Assembly (NCBI GenBank): GCA_964650405.1
Contig: CAZYTO010000159.1
Span: 1-13,191, forward strand
From: CAZYTO01 sp964650405
GTDB lineage: Bacteria; Acidobacteriota; Thermoanaerobaculia; Gp7-AA8
Length of the DNA stretch: 13,191 bases
Direction: 5' to 3'
The position numbers were made by a program, and so were the translations under genes. Of this stretch, positions 1-8,129 are shown one piece after another (position 1 is the first letter of the stretch; each line of letters begins with the position of its first letter). Below the pieces are notes generated by a model, which was given only the letters and a program-made list of their open reading frames with translations, did not search any database and was not told the origin of the DNA.

Positions 1-690
<690 letters not shown>

Positions 691-720
691 AATTTCTCCC
701 GAAACTGGCTATGAATTAAG

Positions 721-1254
721 TTACGACAACGATTCGCGGAAACGTTCGATCTTGCCGGTGACCGAAGCGTCGTAGATCTCGCTGCCCACCCTGGCCACGA
801 ACCCGCCCAGCAGGGCCGGATCGGTGCTCAGCGCCAGCTCGACCCTCCGGCCGAACTTTCGCTCCAGGGTCGACTGCAGCTCGGCGCGCTCCGCCTCGGA
901 AAGAGCATGGGCGGTCCGTACGTCCGCGGCCACGGTGTTCGTCGCCTCCCGGATGTACGACGCCAGCGCCTCCACGATCGCGCCGAGGTCGTTGATGCGG
1001 TGATTGCGGATGAGGACTTCAAGGACTCTGACCGCCAGATCGCCCACGCCCAGTTTCGCGGCGATGGCGTTGGTGACGTTCATCTTTACTGCGTGTTCGA
1101 TCCCCGGGTTGGCGTAGAGCTCCTGGAGGTCGGTCGCCCCGCGACGGGCCGCCTCGAACGCTTCCAGCTCCTGGCGGACGCCCTGGGCCGCGGCCGGCGA
1201 GCCGACCACGTCGATGACGGCGCGGGCGTAGGGACGGGCGAAGCGGCGGATCAT
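721..1254 (-). CDS. atpH: F1Fo ATP synthase subunit delta
   Basis: The delta subunit joins the top of the F1 head to the peripheral b/b' stalk on the cytoplasmic side. The 177-residue product has the usual family length. It opens with the typical IRRFARPYARAV segment and ends with the conserved LLGGFVARVGSEIYDASV motif (147-164) of the C-terminal domain. The ATG at 1254 is supported by the purine-rich ggagtaaagg just upstream. It follows atpF by 172 bp, an unusually long gap inside an atp operon and one filled with repeats, and precedes atpA by 30 bp. No missing key residues are evident. Confidence 0.96.
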   Translation of the reverse strand: MIRRFARPYARAVIDVVGSPAAAQGVRQELEAFEAARRGATDLQELYANPGIEHAVKMNVTNAIAAKLGVGDLAVRVLEVLIRNHRINDLGAIVEALASYIREATNTVAADVRTAHALSEAERAELQSTLERKFGRRVELALSTDPALLGGFVARVGSEIYDASVTGKIERFRESLS

Positions 1255-1293
1255 AGGCCTTTACTCCGAGCGCAGCGAGGAGTCTGGATATCG

Positions 1294-1407
1294 ATCGCGC
1301 TGCGCATCCATGGACCAGACGCTTCGCTCCGCAGTTCACCCTGAACGGAGTGAAGGGTCTGGAAAGCAATCGCGCTGCGCATCCATGGACCAGACGCTTC
1401 GCTCCGC
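1294..1407. repeat. 39-bp direct repeat, two copies, in the atpF-atpH spacer
   Basis: Two identical 39-bp copies lie at 1294-1332 and 1369-1407, both beginning atcgcgctgcgcatcc and ending cttcgctccgc, 75 bp apart. Between and overlapping them is the hairpin described separately. A further imperfect dyad (actcc ... ggagt, 1263-1283) lies on the atpH side. No ORF is plausible here. The arrangement resembles dispersed intergenic palindromic repeats, but whether it recurs elsewhere in this genome cannot be seen from the window. Confidence 0.85.
1315..1362. repeat. Long imperfect hairpin in the atp operon spacer
   Basis: Left arm 1315-1331 (CCAGAC, g, CTTCGCTCCG) pairs with right arm 1346-1362 (CGGAGTGAAG, g, GTCTGG): 17 positions with two mismatches and a 14-nt loop that itself contains gttca/tgaac. 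In atp mRNA this would fold between the b and delta coding regions. No T-run follows on the minus strand, so it is not a standard intrinsic terminator. An RNA processing or stability element, or a REP-like mobile repeat, fits better. Confidence 0.75.
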
Positions 1408-1426
1408 TCAGCGTGAACTGATCTCA

Positions 1427-2086
1427 TCATGACTGCACCTCTCCCACCTCACGCAGGCTGTCGTTGAAGAGCTTCTGCTGGTCCGCGTTGGTGATGCTCT
1501 CGCGCAGGATGGCCTCGGCGCGGTTGGAGGCGAGCTCGCCGGCGTACTCCGTCAGCTCGTGACGGGCATGCTTGAGGCGGTTGTCGACCTCGTTGCGGGC
1601 CGCCGCGAGGATCTTCTGCGCCTCCGCCTCGGCGGCGGCGATGAGCTCGCGCTTCTGCCGCTCCCCTTCCTGTTCGGCGCGGTCGTGGATGGATTTGACG
1701 TCGGCTTCGATCTGCGACAGCCGCTTCTGGATGTCGGCCGCCAGCGAGTCGGCTTTGGCCCGCCGCTCGCGCGCCTCAGCGGCGGCCCTGCGGATCTCTT
1801 CGGAGCGGTTGGCCAGGGCCGTCTTTACAGGGCCGCCGGCAAACCACACCAGAAAGCCGATGAAGAGGACCATGTTGACGATCTTGAGGATCCAGCCCGG
1901 GATGCCGAAGTAGGTCTTCTCCGCTTCCTTCTCCTCGCCGTGCTCGCCGTTGGACTGGCTCTTTTCGACGGCAGCCTTCTCGCTGCCGTGCGAGACATCC
2001 CCGGACGCATTGCTATCGTGCTGCGCCAGCAGGAGCGCCGGGACGAAGAGAAGCAGCAGGATCAGGAAGACGAGACGTTTGCGCAT
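1427..2086 (-). CDS. atpF: F1Fo ATP synthase subunit b with N-terminal signal peptide
   Basis: Subunit b of the peripheral stator stalk. The 219-residue product is longer than the usual 155-170 because it carries an extra N-terminus: a signal-peptide-like hydrophobic stretch (residues 4-21, ending LLLAQ) and a hydrophilic His/Glu/Ser-rich spacer (22-57). These precede the membrane segment (about 64-83, IPGWILKIVNMVLFIGFLVW) and a long Ala/Glu/Arg/Lys coiled coil. The C-terminal LRESITNADQQKLFNDSLREV matches the delta-contacting tail of the family. Its ATG overlaps the atpF' stop codon as ATGA, so the two are translationally coupled. Signal-peptide-bearing b subunits are, to my knowledge, found in Acidobacteria and Geobacter-type ATP synthases. 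Confidence 0.93.
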   Translation of the reverse strand: MRKRLVFLILLLLFVPALLLAQHDSNASGDVSHGSEKAAVEKSQSNGEHGEEKEAEKTYFGIPGWILKIVNMVLFIGFLVWFAGGPVKTALANRSEEIRRAAAEARERRAKADSLAADIQKRLSQIEADVKSIHDRAEQEGERQKRELIAAAEAEAQKILAAARNEVDNRLKHARHELTEYAGELASNRAEAILRESITNADQQKLFNDSLREVGEVQS

Positions 2087-2514
2087 CAGACGGTCCTCCC
2101 GAGGATGCGCTCGGCAGCCAGGCGCGCCAGCGCCTCGGCGTCGCGGACGATCGTCTCGCGGGCCAGTTTCACGTCAGCGCCGAGCCGCGCCGTCGCTTCC
2201 GAGACTTCCTTCTGGGCCTGGGTCTGGGTGCGCGTGACGACGTCGGTGCGATAGGCCGCCGCCTCGGCGCGGAACTGGTCGCGGCGGCTGCCGGCCTCGC
2301 GCTTGGCGGCGTGGATCTGCTCTTCCATGCGCGACGTCGCCTCGTTGAAGCGGGCCAGCGACTCTTCGTAAAGCTGCTCGGCGGACTTCGTTTCGTGGGC
2401 ACGCTCCTCCAGGACGGCGTTCACCGGCTGGAAGAAGAACTTCCGAACTACCAGGTAGTTCAGGATGAAGATCGCGACGATCGCGAAGAGAGACCAATCG
2501 GGCGCTAAGTTCAT
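2086..2514 (-). CDS. atpF': F1Fo ATP synthase subunit b' (second b-type subunit)
   Basis: The 142-residue partner of AtpF, expected to form a b/b' heterodimeric stator. It has one membrane segment near the N-terminus (about 8-24), then RKFFFQPVNAVLEER, the characteristic start of the b-family cytoplasmic helix. A continuous charged Ala-rich helix runs to the end, with the late motif RLAAERILGRTV. It is the first gene of the visible atp run. The start at 2514 is the only reasonable one, although upstream of it there is only an A-rich stretch and no clear Shine-Dalgarno. No atpB (a) or atpE (c) lies upstream, so the Fo ring genes must be elsewhere, as in other lineages with split atp operons. 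Confidence 0.94.
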   Translation of the reverse strand: MNLAPDWSLFAIVAIFILNYLVVRKFFFQPVNAVLEERAHETKSAEQLYEESLARFNEATSRMEEQIHAAKREAGSRRDQFRAEAAAYRTDVVTRTQTQAQKEVSEATARLGADVKLARETIVRDAEALARLAAERILGRTV

Positions 2515-2581
2515 GCGTTTTTTCAGTGGAACCGGGTTGGCAGCGGCGGGCCGGCAGGCACACCTTTCCCGAAGCCGCCGC

Positions 2582-2611
2582 TGTATACCACAAGCGAAAG
2601 AATGCTGTCAC
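2582..2611 (-). promoter_or_regulatory. Candidate sigma70-type promoter for the atp operon
   Basis: Reading the minus strand, a GTGACA (-35-like, 2611-2606) is followed after 18 bp by TATACA (-10-like, 2587-2582), leaving about 65 bp of leader before the atpF' start. It lies in the 119-bp divergent space between atpF' and the plus-strand metal-binding gene, where a promoter is needed. Found by eye only. Confidence 0.5.
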
Positions 2612-2633
2612 CCCCGCCGTTACCCTCTGCCGA

Positions 2634-3203
2634 ATGCCTGACGAGAGCTACAAAAAGGTGCTCGATCGCGCCGACGCCTGGTTCACCAGCGTCATGCGCG
2701 AGCAGCCCCAGAACCTCCAGTGCGGCCGTGGCTGTTCCCTGTGCTGTTACGGCCTCTTCGAGATCGGCTCCGGCGACATTCCGCTCCTCGCCGAAGGCCT
2801 GGAAGCGGCTCACCCCTCCCGCCGCCGCGCCGTCATCCGCCGCGCCGTGGAAGTCGTCGCTTCCAGCCAACACCCGAATCTGCGCGAGTGCTCGCCGCTT
2901 GAGAAAGAAGCGTTCTTCGACCGCACTTCCCAGACTCCGTGCCCCAACCTCAACGACCGCGGCGAGTGCGTGCTCTACGAACACCGCCCCCTCGTCTGCC
3001 GCACCTTCGGCCTCCCCCTCCGCAACGGCTCCGACTACCTCGGCGACGTGTGCGAGCTGAACTTCACCGAGGCGCGGGAGAGCGAGAGGGAAGCCGCCGC
3101 CTGGGACCTGCAGTGGGAGGACGAGCTCGGCCCGGAGGACGAGTTCACCATCCCCGAGGCGATCGTGCTGATCGCGAGGATGCGGGGATGGCTGGATCGC
3201 TGA
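2634..3203 (+). CDS. YkgJ-type CxxxCxxCC zinc/iron-chelating protein
   Basis: A 189-residue cytoplasmic protein of the YkgJ/PF03692 cysteine-cluster family, thought to bind zinc or an iron-sulfur cluster; its physiological role is unknown. The first cluster is C30-x3-C34-x2-C37-C38 (CGRGCSLCC). The second half has C103, C112, then the typical YEHRPLVCRTFGLPL (C122) and C140. I chose the ATG at 2634 (MPDESYKK). The frame stays open upstream to 2526, but that part is unlike the family and overlaps the divergent promoter region. No good Shine-Dalgarno precedes it. It is transcribed away from the atp operon and converges on the S9 peptidase with a single base between the two stop codons. Nothing in the context suggests a shared pathway with its neighbours. 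Confidence 0.85.
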   Translation: MPDESYKKVLDRADAWFTSVMREQPQNLQCGRGCSLCCYGLFEIGSGDIPLLAEGLEAAHPSRRRAVIRRAVEVVASSQHPNLRECSPLEKEAFFDRTSQTPCPNLNDRGECVLYEHRPLVCRTFGLPLRNGSDYLGDVCELNFTEARESEREAAAWDLQWEDELGPEDEFTIPEAIVLIARMRGWLDR

Positions 3204-3211
3204 ATCAGCGA
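3197..3211. repeat. Dyad spanning two convergent stop codons
   Basis: Perfect 7-bp arms (tcgctga / tcagcga) flank one central base at 3204, the only base between the two TGA stop codons (3201-3203 plus, 3205-3207 minus). The one-base loop and lack of a T-run make a conventional terminator unlikely. It may be a coincidence of the two stop contexts. Confidence 0.6.
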
Positions 3212-5356
3212 ATCGCGAGCTTCCGGTCGAAAAACTCGCTGGCCGCCTCGTACGCCGCCACCCAGTGCTCCCAGAGCAGGAAGTCGTGGATGTCGTCGGG
3301 AAAGATGAGCTGTTCGACGTCGACGTTGCGCTTGCGCAGCTCCTCGACCAGGTGGACGGTCTCGGTGAAGGCGACGTTGCGGTCGTCGTCGCCGTGGACG
3401 ACGAGGACGGGAGACTTCCAGGTGTCGACGCTGGCGAGGGGCGAGGATTGCCAGGCCACGCGGGCCACGTCGGCCTGCTTCTCGGGGTCGTAGGTCGGCA
3501 GGAAGATCCGGACCTCGGCGTTCCAGTCGTGGACGCCGTGCATGTCGACGCCGGCGGCGAAGAGGTTCGAGGCCCGCGCCAGTCCGAGGGCCGTGAGGTA
3601 GCCTCCGTACGAACCGCCCCAGAGGCCGATGCGGTCGGGATCGACGTCGCTGCGCGTGCGGAGGTACAGCGCGGCACCGGCGACGTCGTTGAACTCGCTC
3701 GCGCCGGTGATGCCGTAGTGCGTCGCCTCGCGGAAGTCGCGGCCGTAGCCGATGCCGCTGCGATAGTTGACCGCCAGCACGACATATCCGCGGCTGGCCA
3801 GGTACTGATTCATCGCGTAGGCGTTGTGGTAGTAGCCCATGTAGTGGAAACCCAGGAGCATCTGGCGCCGCGAGCCGCCGTGGAAGAAGACGAGCGCCGG
3901 GTGGCGGCCCTCCCCTTTCGGCAGGAAGAGCTGGGCGTGGATCTTCATACCGTCGACGGCGGTGAAAAGGACCGGCTGCGGCTCGACGAGCTGGGTGGGG
4001 AACTCCGGCGGCAGCGCGGTGAGATCGCGCACCTGGCCGTTGGATGTCAGGACGCCGGCACGCGCCGGCTTGCGCGCATCCGAGTGCAGGAGGATGAGCG
4101 CCTTGCCGGCGAAGCGCGGCGACCACTCGATTCCCGTCCCCTTGGTTATCGCTTCGGGTTCTGCGTCGCCCGCAGCGGATACACCCCACAGATTCCTTCG
4201 GTCGATGTTNNNNNNNNNNCGCGGGGGAAAAAGCCAACAGATGCTGCGGGTGGAGGTCGTTCGGATTCTGAACGAGGTTGACATCCCGCTTGTCGGCGGA
4301 GAGCGTCGCGGATTCGACTTCGAACGCTCCGGGCGTGAGCAGCACGTTCGCGATCCCGGCGGACCCCGGTTGAATCGAGTACAGATGATTCCAGCCGTCT
4401 TTCTCCCACGGAAAGACGAGCCGGTCCTCGGCGGTCCAGAAGATCTGCTCCTCCGCGTCGAGGCCGCGGAAGACACTTCCCATGCCGCGGTCGGCGTGCC
4501 ACACGCGCCGGGACCTACCCGTGGCCACGTCCGCGATGTAGATCGACCACGGCTCCCCTTCCCGGCGCGGCGCAAAGGGCAAGGCATCGCGGGTCGACGG
4601 GATGCGCAGGTAGGCGATCTGTCTGCCGTCCGCCGACCAGACCGGCGCGACGTCGCGGTCGATGGACGGATCGAGATAGCGAATCGACTTCGACGCGACA
4701 TCGATGACGCCGATGAGCGAGTGCTCGCGGCGGCCGGCCACGAAGGCGAGCTTCGTTCCGTCCGGCGACCAGCGGAGTGTGTTCCGGTCGCCCGTCGCTG
4801 CAATGAGCGCCTCGGCTTTCGCGCCAGGGCTGAGCGACACGAGCATCAACTGTTTCTTGGCCACGAAGGCCACGCGATCGCCGCGCGGCGATACCGCCGG
4901 TGCGTAGCCGTCTCCCAGTTTGCGCGACTTGCCGTCCGCGACGTCGATGACGTTGACCGTCTGTGTCACGCCTTCCGCCATGCTCCGCGGATTCGGCCCT
5001 TCGGCTCCCCGAAACTCGAGATCGCCACCGTGCGTGTAGACGATCGCGTTTCCGTCCGGAGTGAAGGCAAGCTCGCCAAGGTCCTGGCCGTCATCGGCCG
5101 TGACATTCGTGAGACGCCGCCCCGCGAACTCCGGCCCGTCAGCCACCCAGATGTTCCGTGCGCCCCGCTCGTTCAGCACCCAAGCCACGCGCGCCTTCCC
5201 CGGCGCCGCAACGAGGTCCGAAGGAAACGGCGCGCTGAGGACGTCCTTGACGAAGAAGGGTTCGGCCGCCCCGAGCACCGCGGGAACCAGCGACAGGAAG
5301 CACGAAGCCGCGAGCGCGAGCAGAGCCCGGAACGTTTGCGGCGCTTTCCGTTTCAT
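3205..5356 (-). CDS. Secreted S9 family prolyl oligopeptidase / dipeptidyl peptidase-like protease (interrupted by assembly gap)
   Basis: A serine peptidase of the prolyl oligopeptidase clan (S9). An N-terminal signal peptide (MKRKAP, then a hydrophobic stretch ending AVLGAAEP, about residue 31) indicates export. It is followed by a beta-propeller with PD40-type repeats such as WSPDGTKLAF and WSADGRQIAY, then the C-terminal alpha/beta hydrolase. Catalytic residues are visible: Ser in GLWGGSYGG (codon 3610-3612), Asp in VVHGDDDRN, His in DDIHDF (codon 3286-3288). The gene is split by ten N at 4210-4219: 379 codons before and 334 after, each part ending on a codon boundary but in different window frames. 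The missing stretch must therefore be a multiple of three, not ten. I read it as one intact gene of at least 713 residues. The start at 5356 lies directly after a heptamer repeat. Confidence 0.9.
4210..4219. other. Assembly gap (10 N) inside the S9 peptidase gene
   Basis: Ten N form a placeholder. Coding on the two sides is in different frames unless the true length is a multiple of three, so ten cannot be right. The missing part lies between the propeller segment ending LLAFSPA and the segment starting NIDRRNLWGV. Confidence 0.97.
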
Positions 5357-5360
5357 CTCA

Positions 5361-5395
5361 GCACTCGGCACTCGGCACTCGGCACTCAGCACTCG
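5361..5395. repeat. Heptamer tandem repeat, five copies of gcactcg
   Basis: Five consecutive 7-bp units occupy nearly the whole 41-bp space between the bactofilin stop and the peptidase start: gcactcg three times, gcactca, gcactcg. On the coding (minus) strand the unit reads CGAGTGC, and the peptidase ATG follows within 5 bases of the array. Such short heptamer repeats expand by slippage and are known in cyanobacteria and other phyla. Confidence 0.9.
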
Positions 5396-5397
5396 CT

Positions 5398-5769
5398 TCA
5401 CGCCTTGGCGGCGATGTTCGTGACGTTCGCTGGCTTCTTCTCGCCCATCACGCAATTGCCCTGGAAGATGGCTCCCTCTTCGATGATCAGGGCCGGCGTG
5501 TCGATGTCGCTGTAGACCTTGCCGTTGCGGTGGATCTCGACCTTCTGGGCGGCCACGATCTTGCCGATGACGGTGCCGCTGATGGCCACGCGGCCGACGA
5601 GGATGTCGCCTTCGATCGTGGCGCTCTCGCCGACGATCAGCTCGTTCTTCGAAATGATCTTGCCGTTGAAGCGGCCGTCGATCCGCATCGTGTCTTCGAA
5701 CTCCAGCTCGCCTTTGAAGACGGAGCCGCGGTCGAGGAAGCCGTTCAGTTCACCGGATTTCTTGGTCAT
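5398..5769 (-). CDS. Bactofilin (polymer-forming cytoskeletal protein)
   Basis: A 123-residue bactofilin (DUF583), which forms non-polar filaments by stacking beta-helical domains and helps organise cell shape or, in Myxococcus, ParABS positioning. The core shows the repetitive hydrophobic pattern of a right-handed beta-helix: FKGELEFEDTMRIDGRFNG, LIVGESATIEGDI, VAISGTVIGKIVA, VEIHRNGKVYSDI. Short flexible tails flank it. The ATG at 5769 has a clear GGGAGA Shine-Dalgarno 5 nt upstream. It lies 68 bp after parB on the same strand. This parB-bactofilin linkage is recurrent, and a role in origin or chromosome anchoring is a reasonable inference, not shown here. Confidence 0.95.
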   Translation of the reverse strand: MTKKSGELNGFLDRGSVFKGELEFEDTMRIDGRFNGKIISKNELIVGESATIEGDILVGRVAISGTVIGKIVAAQKVEIHRNGKVYSDIDTPALIIEEGAIFQGNCVMGEKKPANVTNIAAKA

Positions 5770-5837
5770 GTCTGTCTCCCGGGTAATCGGTTCTCGGTTG
5801 CCCGCTCGCGCGGAGCGGACAGCCGGGAGCCGGCGAC

Positions 5838-6713
5838 CTACCTTCTTCTGGTCATCAATTCGTCGACGATGCGGATCAACTCGTCCTCGCTGCCGACGCG
5901 GATGTGGATCACCCCGCCGCGGCGCTTGCGGTCGATCTCCACTTTCGCACGCAAAGTCCTCGTCAGCTTATCTTCAGCGTCCCGCGTGAAAACGTCCTTC
6001 TCCTTCTCCGTTTTTTCTGTTCCCTTCGGAGAGCTCTCGGAGGCGAGCATTTCCGTCTGACGGACGTTGAGATTCTTCTTCACGACCCGTTCCGCGAGCT
6101 GCTCCTGCTTTTTCGCGGACTCGATGGCCAGCAGGGCCCGGGCGTGGCCCATGGAGAGCTGGCCGCTGGCCAGCAGCTTCTTCACCGGGTCGGGCAGCTT
6201 GATGAGGCGCAGGAAGTTCGCGACGGTGGAGCGCTCTTTCCCCACCCGCCTTGCGATCTCTTCCTGGGTGAGGCCGAACTCTTCGTGCAGTTGGTGATAG
6301 GCGAGCGCTTCTTCGATGGGGTTGAGGTCCTCGCGCTGGATGTTCTCGATCAGCGCGACCTGCAGCGCATCCCCCTCGGTCAGCATCTCCTTGACCACGA
6401 CGGGGACGGAAGTAAGGCCTGCCTTCTGTGCTGCGCGATAGCGGCGCTCGCCGGCGATCAGCTTGTAGCGATCGGCACCGGTGCGCGTGACGACGAGCGG
6501 CTGGACGATGCCGTGCTCGCGGACGCTCCGCGCCAGCTCGTCGATGGACACCTCGTTGAACGTCTTGCGGGGCTGCAGCGGGTTCGGCGCAATCTGCTCG
6601 ATGGGTACTTGCAGGAGTCCGGTCTGCGTTTGGACGGGAGCCGGCTCCGCCTGCGTCTTCTGCGGAATGAGCGCGCCGAGACCGCGGCCCAGGACTCTCT
6701 TCGGCGGGTTCAT
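5838..6713 (-). CDS. parB: Chromosome partitioning protein ParB
   Basis: ParB is the CTP-dependent DNA clamp that loads at parS and spreads along the origin region. The 291-residue product has the usual early GRGLGALI (9-16) and a ParA-stimulating N-terminus. The CTP-binding ParB/Srx core carries GERRYRAA at 88-95 and ENIQREDLNP at 123-132. A helix-turn-helix around 148-172 (LTQEEIARRVGKERSTVANF) reads parS, a charged linker follows, and a C-terminal dimerisation domain ends in ELMTRRR. Its ATG overlaps the parA stop (ATGA) and a GGAGAGAG lies upstream inside parA, so I prefer 6713 to the longer in-frame extension. Two cognate-looking parS sites lie upstream in rsmG and mnmG. Confidence 0.97.
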   Translation of the reverse strand: MNPPKRVLGRGLGALIPQKTQAEPAPVQTQTGLLQVPIEQIAPNPLQPRKTFNEVSIDELARSVREHGIVQPLVVTRTGADRYKLIAGERRYRAAQKAGLTSVPVVVKEMLTEGDALQVALIENIQREDLNPIEEALAYHQLHEEFGLTQEEIARRVGKERSTVANFLRLIKLPDPVKKLLASGQLSMGHARALLAIESAKKQEQLAERVVKKNLNVRQTEMLASESSPKGTEKTEKEKDVFTRDAEDKLTRTLRAKVEIDRKRRGGVIHIRVGSEDELIRIVDELMTRRR

Positions 6714-7483
6714 CCGATCACTCTCTCCGCGCGTTGAATGAACTCCTTGGCCAGGCTGACATACGCCTCGCAACCGCGGGAGCGAATGTCGTACAGGATA
6801 ATCGGCTTGCCGAACGAGGGAGCTTCCCCGAGCTTGACGTTGCGCGGGATGACGGTGTTGTAGACCTTCTCCGTGAAGTGCGTCCGGACTTCATCGGCGA
6901 CCTGGCGGGCCAGGTTCATCCGCTCGTCGTACATGGTGAGGGCGATGCCCTCGATCTCCAGCCCGGGGTTGAGCAGGTCGCGAACACGGTCGATGGTGTT
7001 GACGAGCTGGGCGACGCCTTCGATGGCGAAGTACTCACACTGCATCGGGACGAGGACGCTGTTGGCGGCGGTGAGGCCGTTGATGGTGAGGAGGCCGAGG
7101 GAGGGAGGCGAGTCGATGAGGACGTAGTCGTATTCGCCGTTGAGCTGCTGCAGGGCGCGACGGAGATAGAACTCGCGGCCGATGGCGTCGGCGAGCTCGA
7201 GCTCGGCGGCGACCAGGTCGACGGAGGACGGGGCGATGTGAAACCCGGGCAATTCGGTCTCACGGATGACTTCTTTGATGTTAAGTCCTTCCGTGAGAAC
7301 AGGATAGATCGATTTGTCCTCGTTCTTGGGGAGACCGACGCCGCTGGTGGCGTTCGCCTGCGGATCGAGGTCGATGAGAAGGACGGTTCGCTCGCACGCG
7401 GCGACGGAAGCGCCGAGGTTGATGGCCGTGGTCGTCTTCCCGACCCCGCCCTTCTGGTTTGCAAGCGAAACGATCTTGGTCAT
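6710..7483 (-). CDS. parA: Chromosome partitioning ATPase ParA (Soj)
   Basis: ParA is the ATPase that dimerises on the nucleoid and moves ParB-parS complexes. The 257-residue product carries the deviant Walker A KGGVGKTT at 11-18, LLIDLDPQANAT (Walker A'-type switch) and DYVLIDSPPSLG (Walker B). The start at 7483 begins the canonical MTKIVSLANQKGG. The longer in-frame extension to 7651 overlaps rsmG coding and is rejected. ATG overlaps the rsmG stop as ATGA, and the 3' end overlaps parB the same way, so rsmG-parA-parB form a coupled unit. A parS palindrome ends 3 bases upstream of the start, and its GGAAC half is the only Shine-Dalgarno-like sequence. Confidence 0.97.
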   Translation of the reverse strand: MTKIVSLANQKGGVGKTTTAINLGASVAACERTVLLIDLDPQANATSGVGLPKNEDKSIYPVLTEGLNIKEVIRETELPGFHIAPSSVDLVAAELELADAIGREFYLRRALQQLNGEYDYVLIDSPPSLGLLTINGLTAANSVLVPMQCEYFAIEGVAQLVNTIDRVRDLLNPGLEIEGIALTMYDERMNLARQVADEVRTHFTEKVYNTVIPRNVKLGEAPSFGKPIILYDIRSRGCEAYVSLAKEFIQRAERVIG

Positions 7484-8103
7484 GAATGTTCCACGTGGAA
7501 CGTCAGTGTCGCCAGGTAATTGGAGGACCCGCGCGGGAGCTGATGCGCCGCGCTGCGCTCGAAGCCGGGCACCGGTGCTGCGTCCGGCGAGCTCTGAAAC
7601 AACGCCACCCGCCCGCCCGGCTCCATCCGGCTGCTCAGCAGCGGCACCCACTCCTCAGGACTTCCTACGGCACGGCTGGTGACGAGGGAAAACTTCAGAT
7701 CGGCGGGCAACCGCGGCAGAACGGCCTGCAATCTATCACCGTAGATCACCGCGTTCAACCCGCATTCCCGCGCCACATGCTTCAAAAACGCCCACTTCTT
7801 CTTGTCCACTTCGACCAGGTGAAACCGCGCGCCCGGTGACAGGATCGCCATCGGAATGGCTGGCAATCCCCCACCACTCCCGAAGTCGAGTACCTCTCCT
7901 ACGGGCTTCAGAATCTCCGCCGCCGCCACCGCTTCCGCGATGTGGTCGTCCAGATGCTCGATCGCCTCCGGACCGATCAGGTTCACCTTGGCCGTCCACG
8001 CGAGGAGCTCACGTTTAAACGTCGCGAGGCATGAGGCATGGGGCATGTCTGCGAGGCATGAGGCATGAGGCATGAGGGATGGGTCGGCTTCGCGGTTACT
8101 CAT
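7480..8103 (-). CDS. rsmG: 16S rRNA (guanine527-N7)-methyltransferase RsmG with repeat-derived N-terminus
   Basis: RsmG methylates G527 of 16S rRNA using S-adenosylmethionine. The SAM site is LDFGSGGGLPAIPMAI (72-87), with SRAVGSPEEW later and the DHIAEAVAAAEIL helix (53-65) typical of the family. The first about 28 residues are unusual: they are encoded by a gaggcat heptamer repeat and read MPHASCL twice. Conserved sequence only begins near TFKRELLAWTAKVNLIG, so part of the normal N-terminal helix seems replaced. Possible ATGs are 8103, 8073 and 8046. Only 8103 has GAGG at a workable distance, but it lies in the loop of a predicted 23-bp hairpin. The 3' end encodes FHVEH because it contains a parS site, and its stop overlaps parA. 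Confidence 0.92.
   Translation of the reverse strand: MSNREADPSLMPHASCLADMPHASCLATFKRELLAWTAKVNLIGPEAIEHLDDHIAEAVAAAEILKPVGEVLDFGSGGGLPAIPMAILSPGARFHLVEVDKKKWAFLKHVARECGLNAVIYGDRLQAVLPRLPADLKFSLVTSRAVGSPEEWVPLLSSRMEPGGRVALFQSSPDAAPVPGFERSAAHQLPRGSSNYLATLTFHVEHS
7487..7502. other. parS: parS site 1 (in rsmG 3' end, before parA)
   Basis: TGTTCCACGTGGAACG, with a perfect 14-bp palindrome at 7488-7501, closely matches the bacterial parS consensus (TGTTTCACGTGAAACA type). It is embedded in the last codons of rsmG and ends 3 bp before the parA start. Confidence 0.92.
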
Positions 8104-8127
8104 GCCTCATGCCTCATGCCTCATGCC
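8026..8127. repeat. Heptamer repeat cluster with 23-bp perfect inverted repeat at the mnmG/rsmG junction
   Basis: Units of gaggcat occur at 8026-8032, 8033-8039, a ggggcat variant at 8040-8046, then 8053-8073 (three copies) and gagggat at 8074-8080. The same unit in inverse orientation (atgcctc) fills 8102-8127. Arms 8055-8077 and 8105-8127 are perfectly complementary over 23 bp with a 27-nt loop. The distal arm ends 2 bp after the mnmG stop codon, and the rsmG ATG (8101-8103) is in the loop. Confidence 0.92.
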
Positions 8128-8129
8128 GC

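Noticed and set aside
2526..2633. Longer N-terminus for the YkgJ-type gene
   Set aside because: The extra 36 residues show no family similarity and overlap the divergent promoter region. MPDESYKKVLDRADAWF is the family-like start.
4210..4219. S9 peptidase as a frameshifted pseudogene or two genes
   Set aside because: The frame change coincides exactly with a 10-N placeholder gap. Catalytic residues, propeller and signal peptide are all present on the correct sides.
7484..7651. N-terminal extension of ParA
   Set aside because: It overlaps rsmG coding sequence and parS. MTKIVSLANQKGG is the standard start and overlaps the rsmG stop as ATGA.
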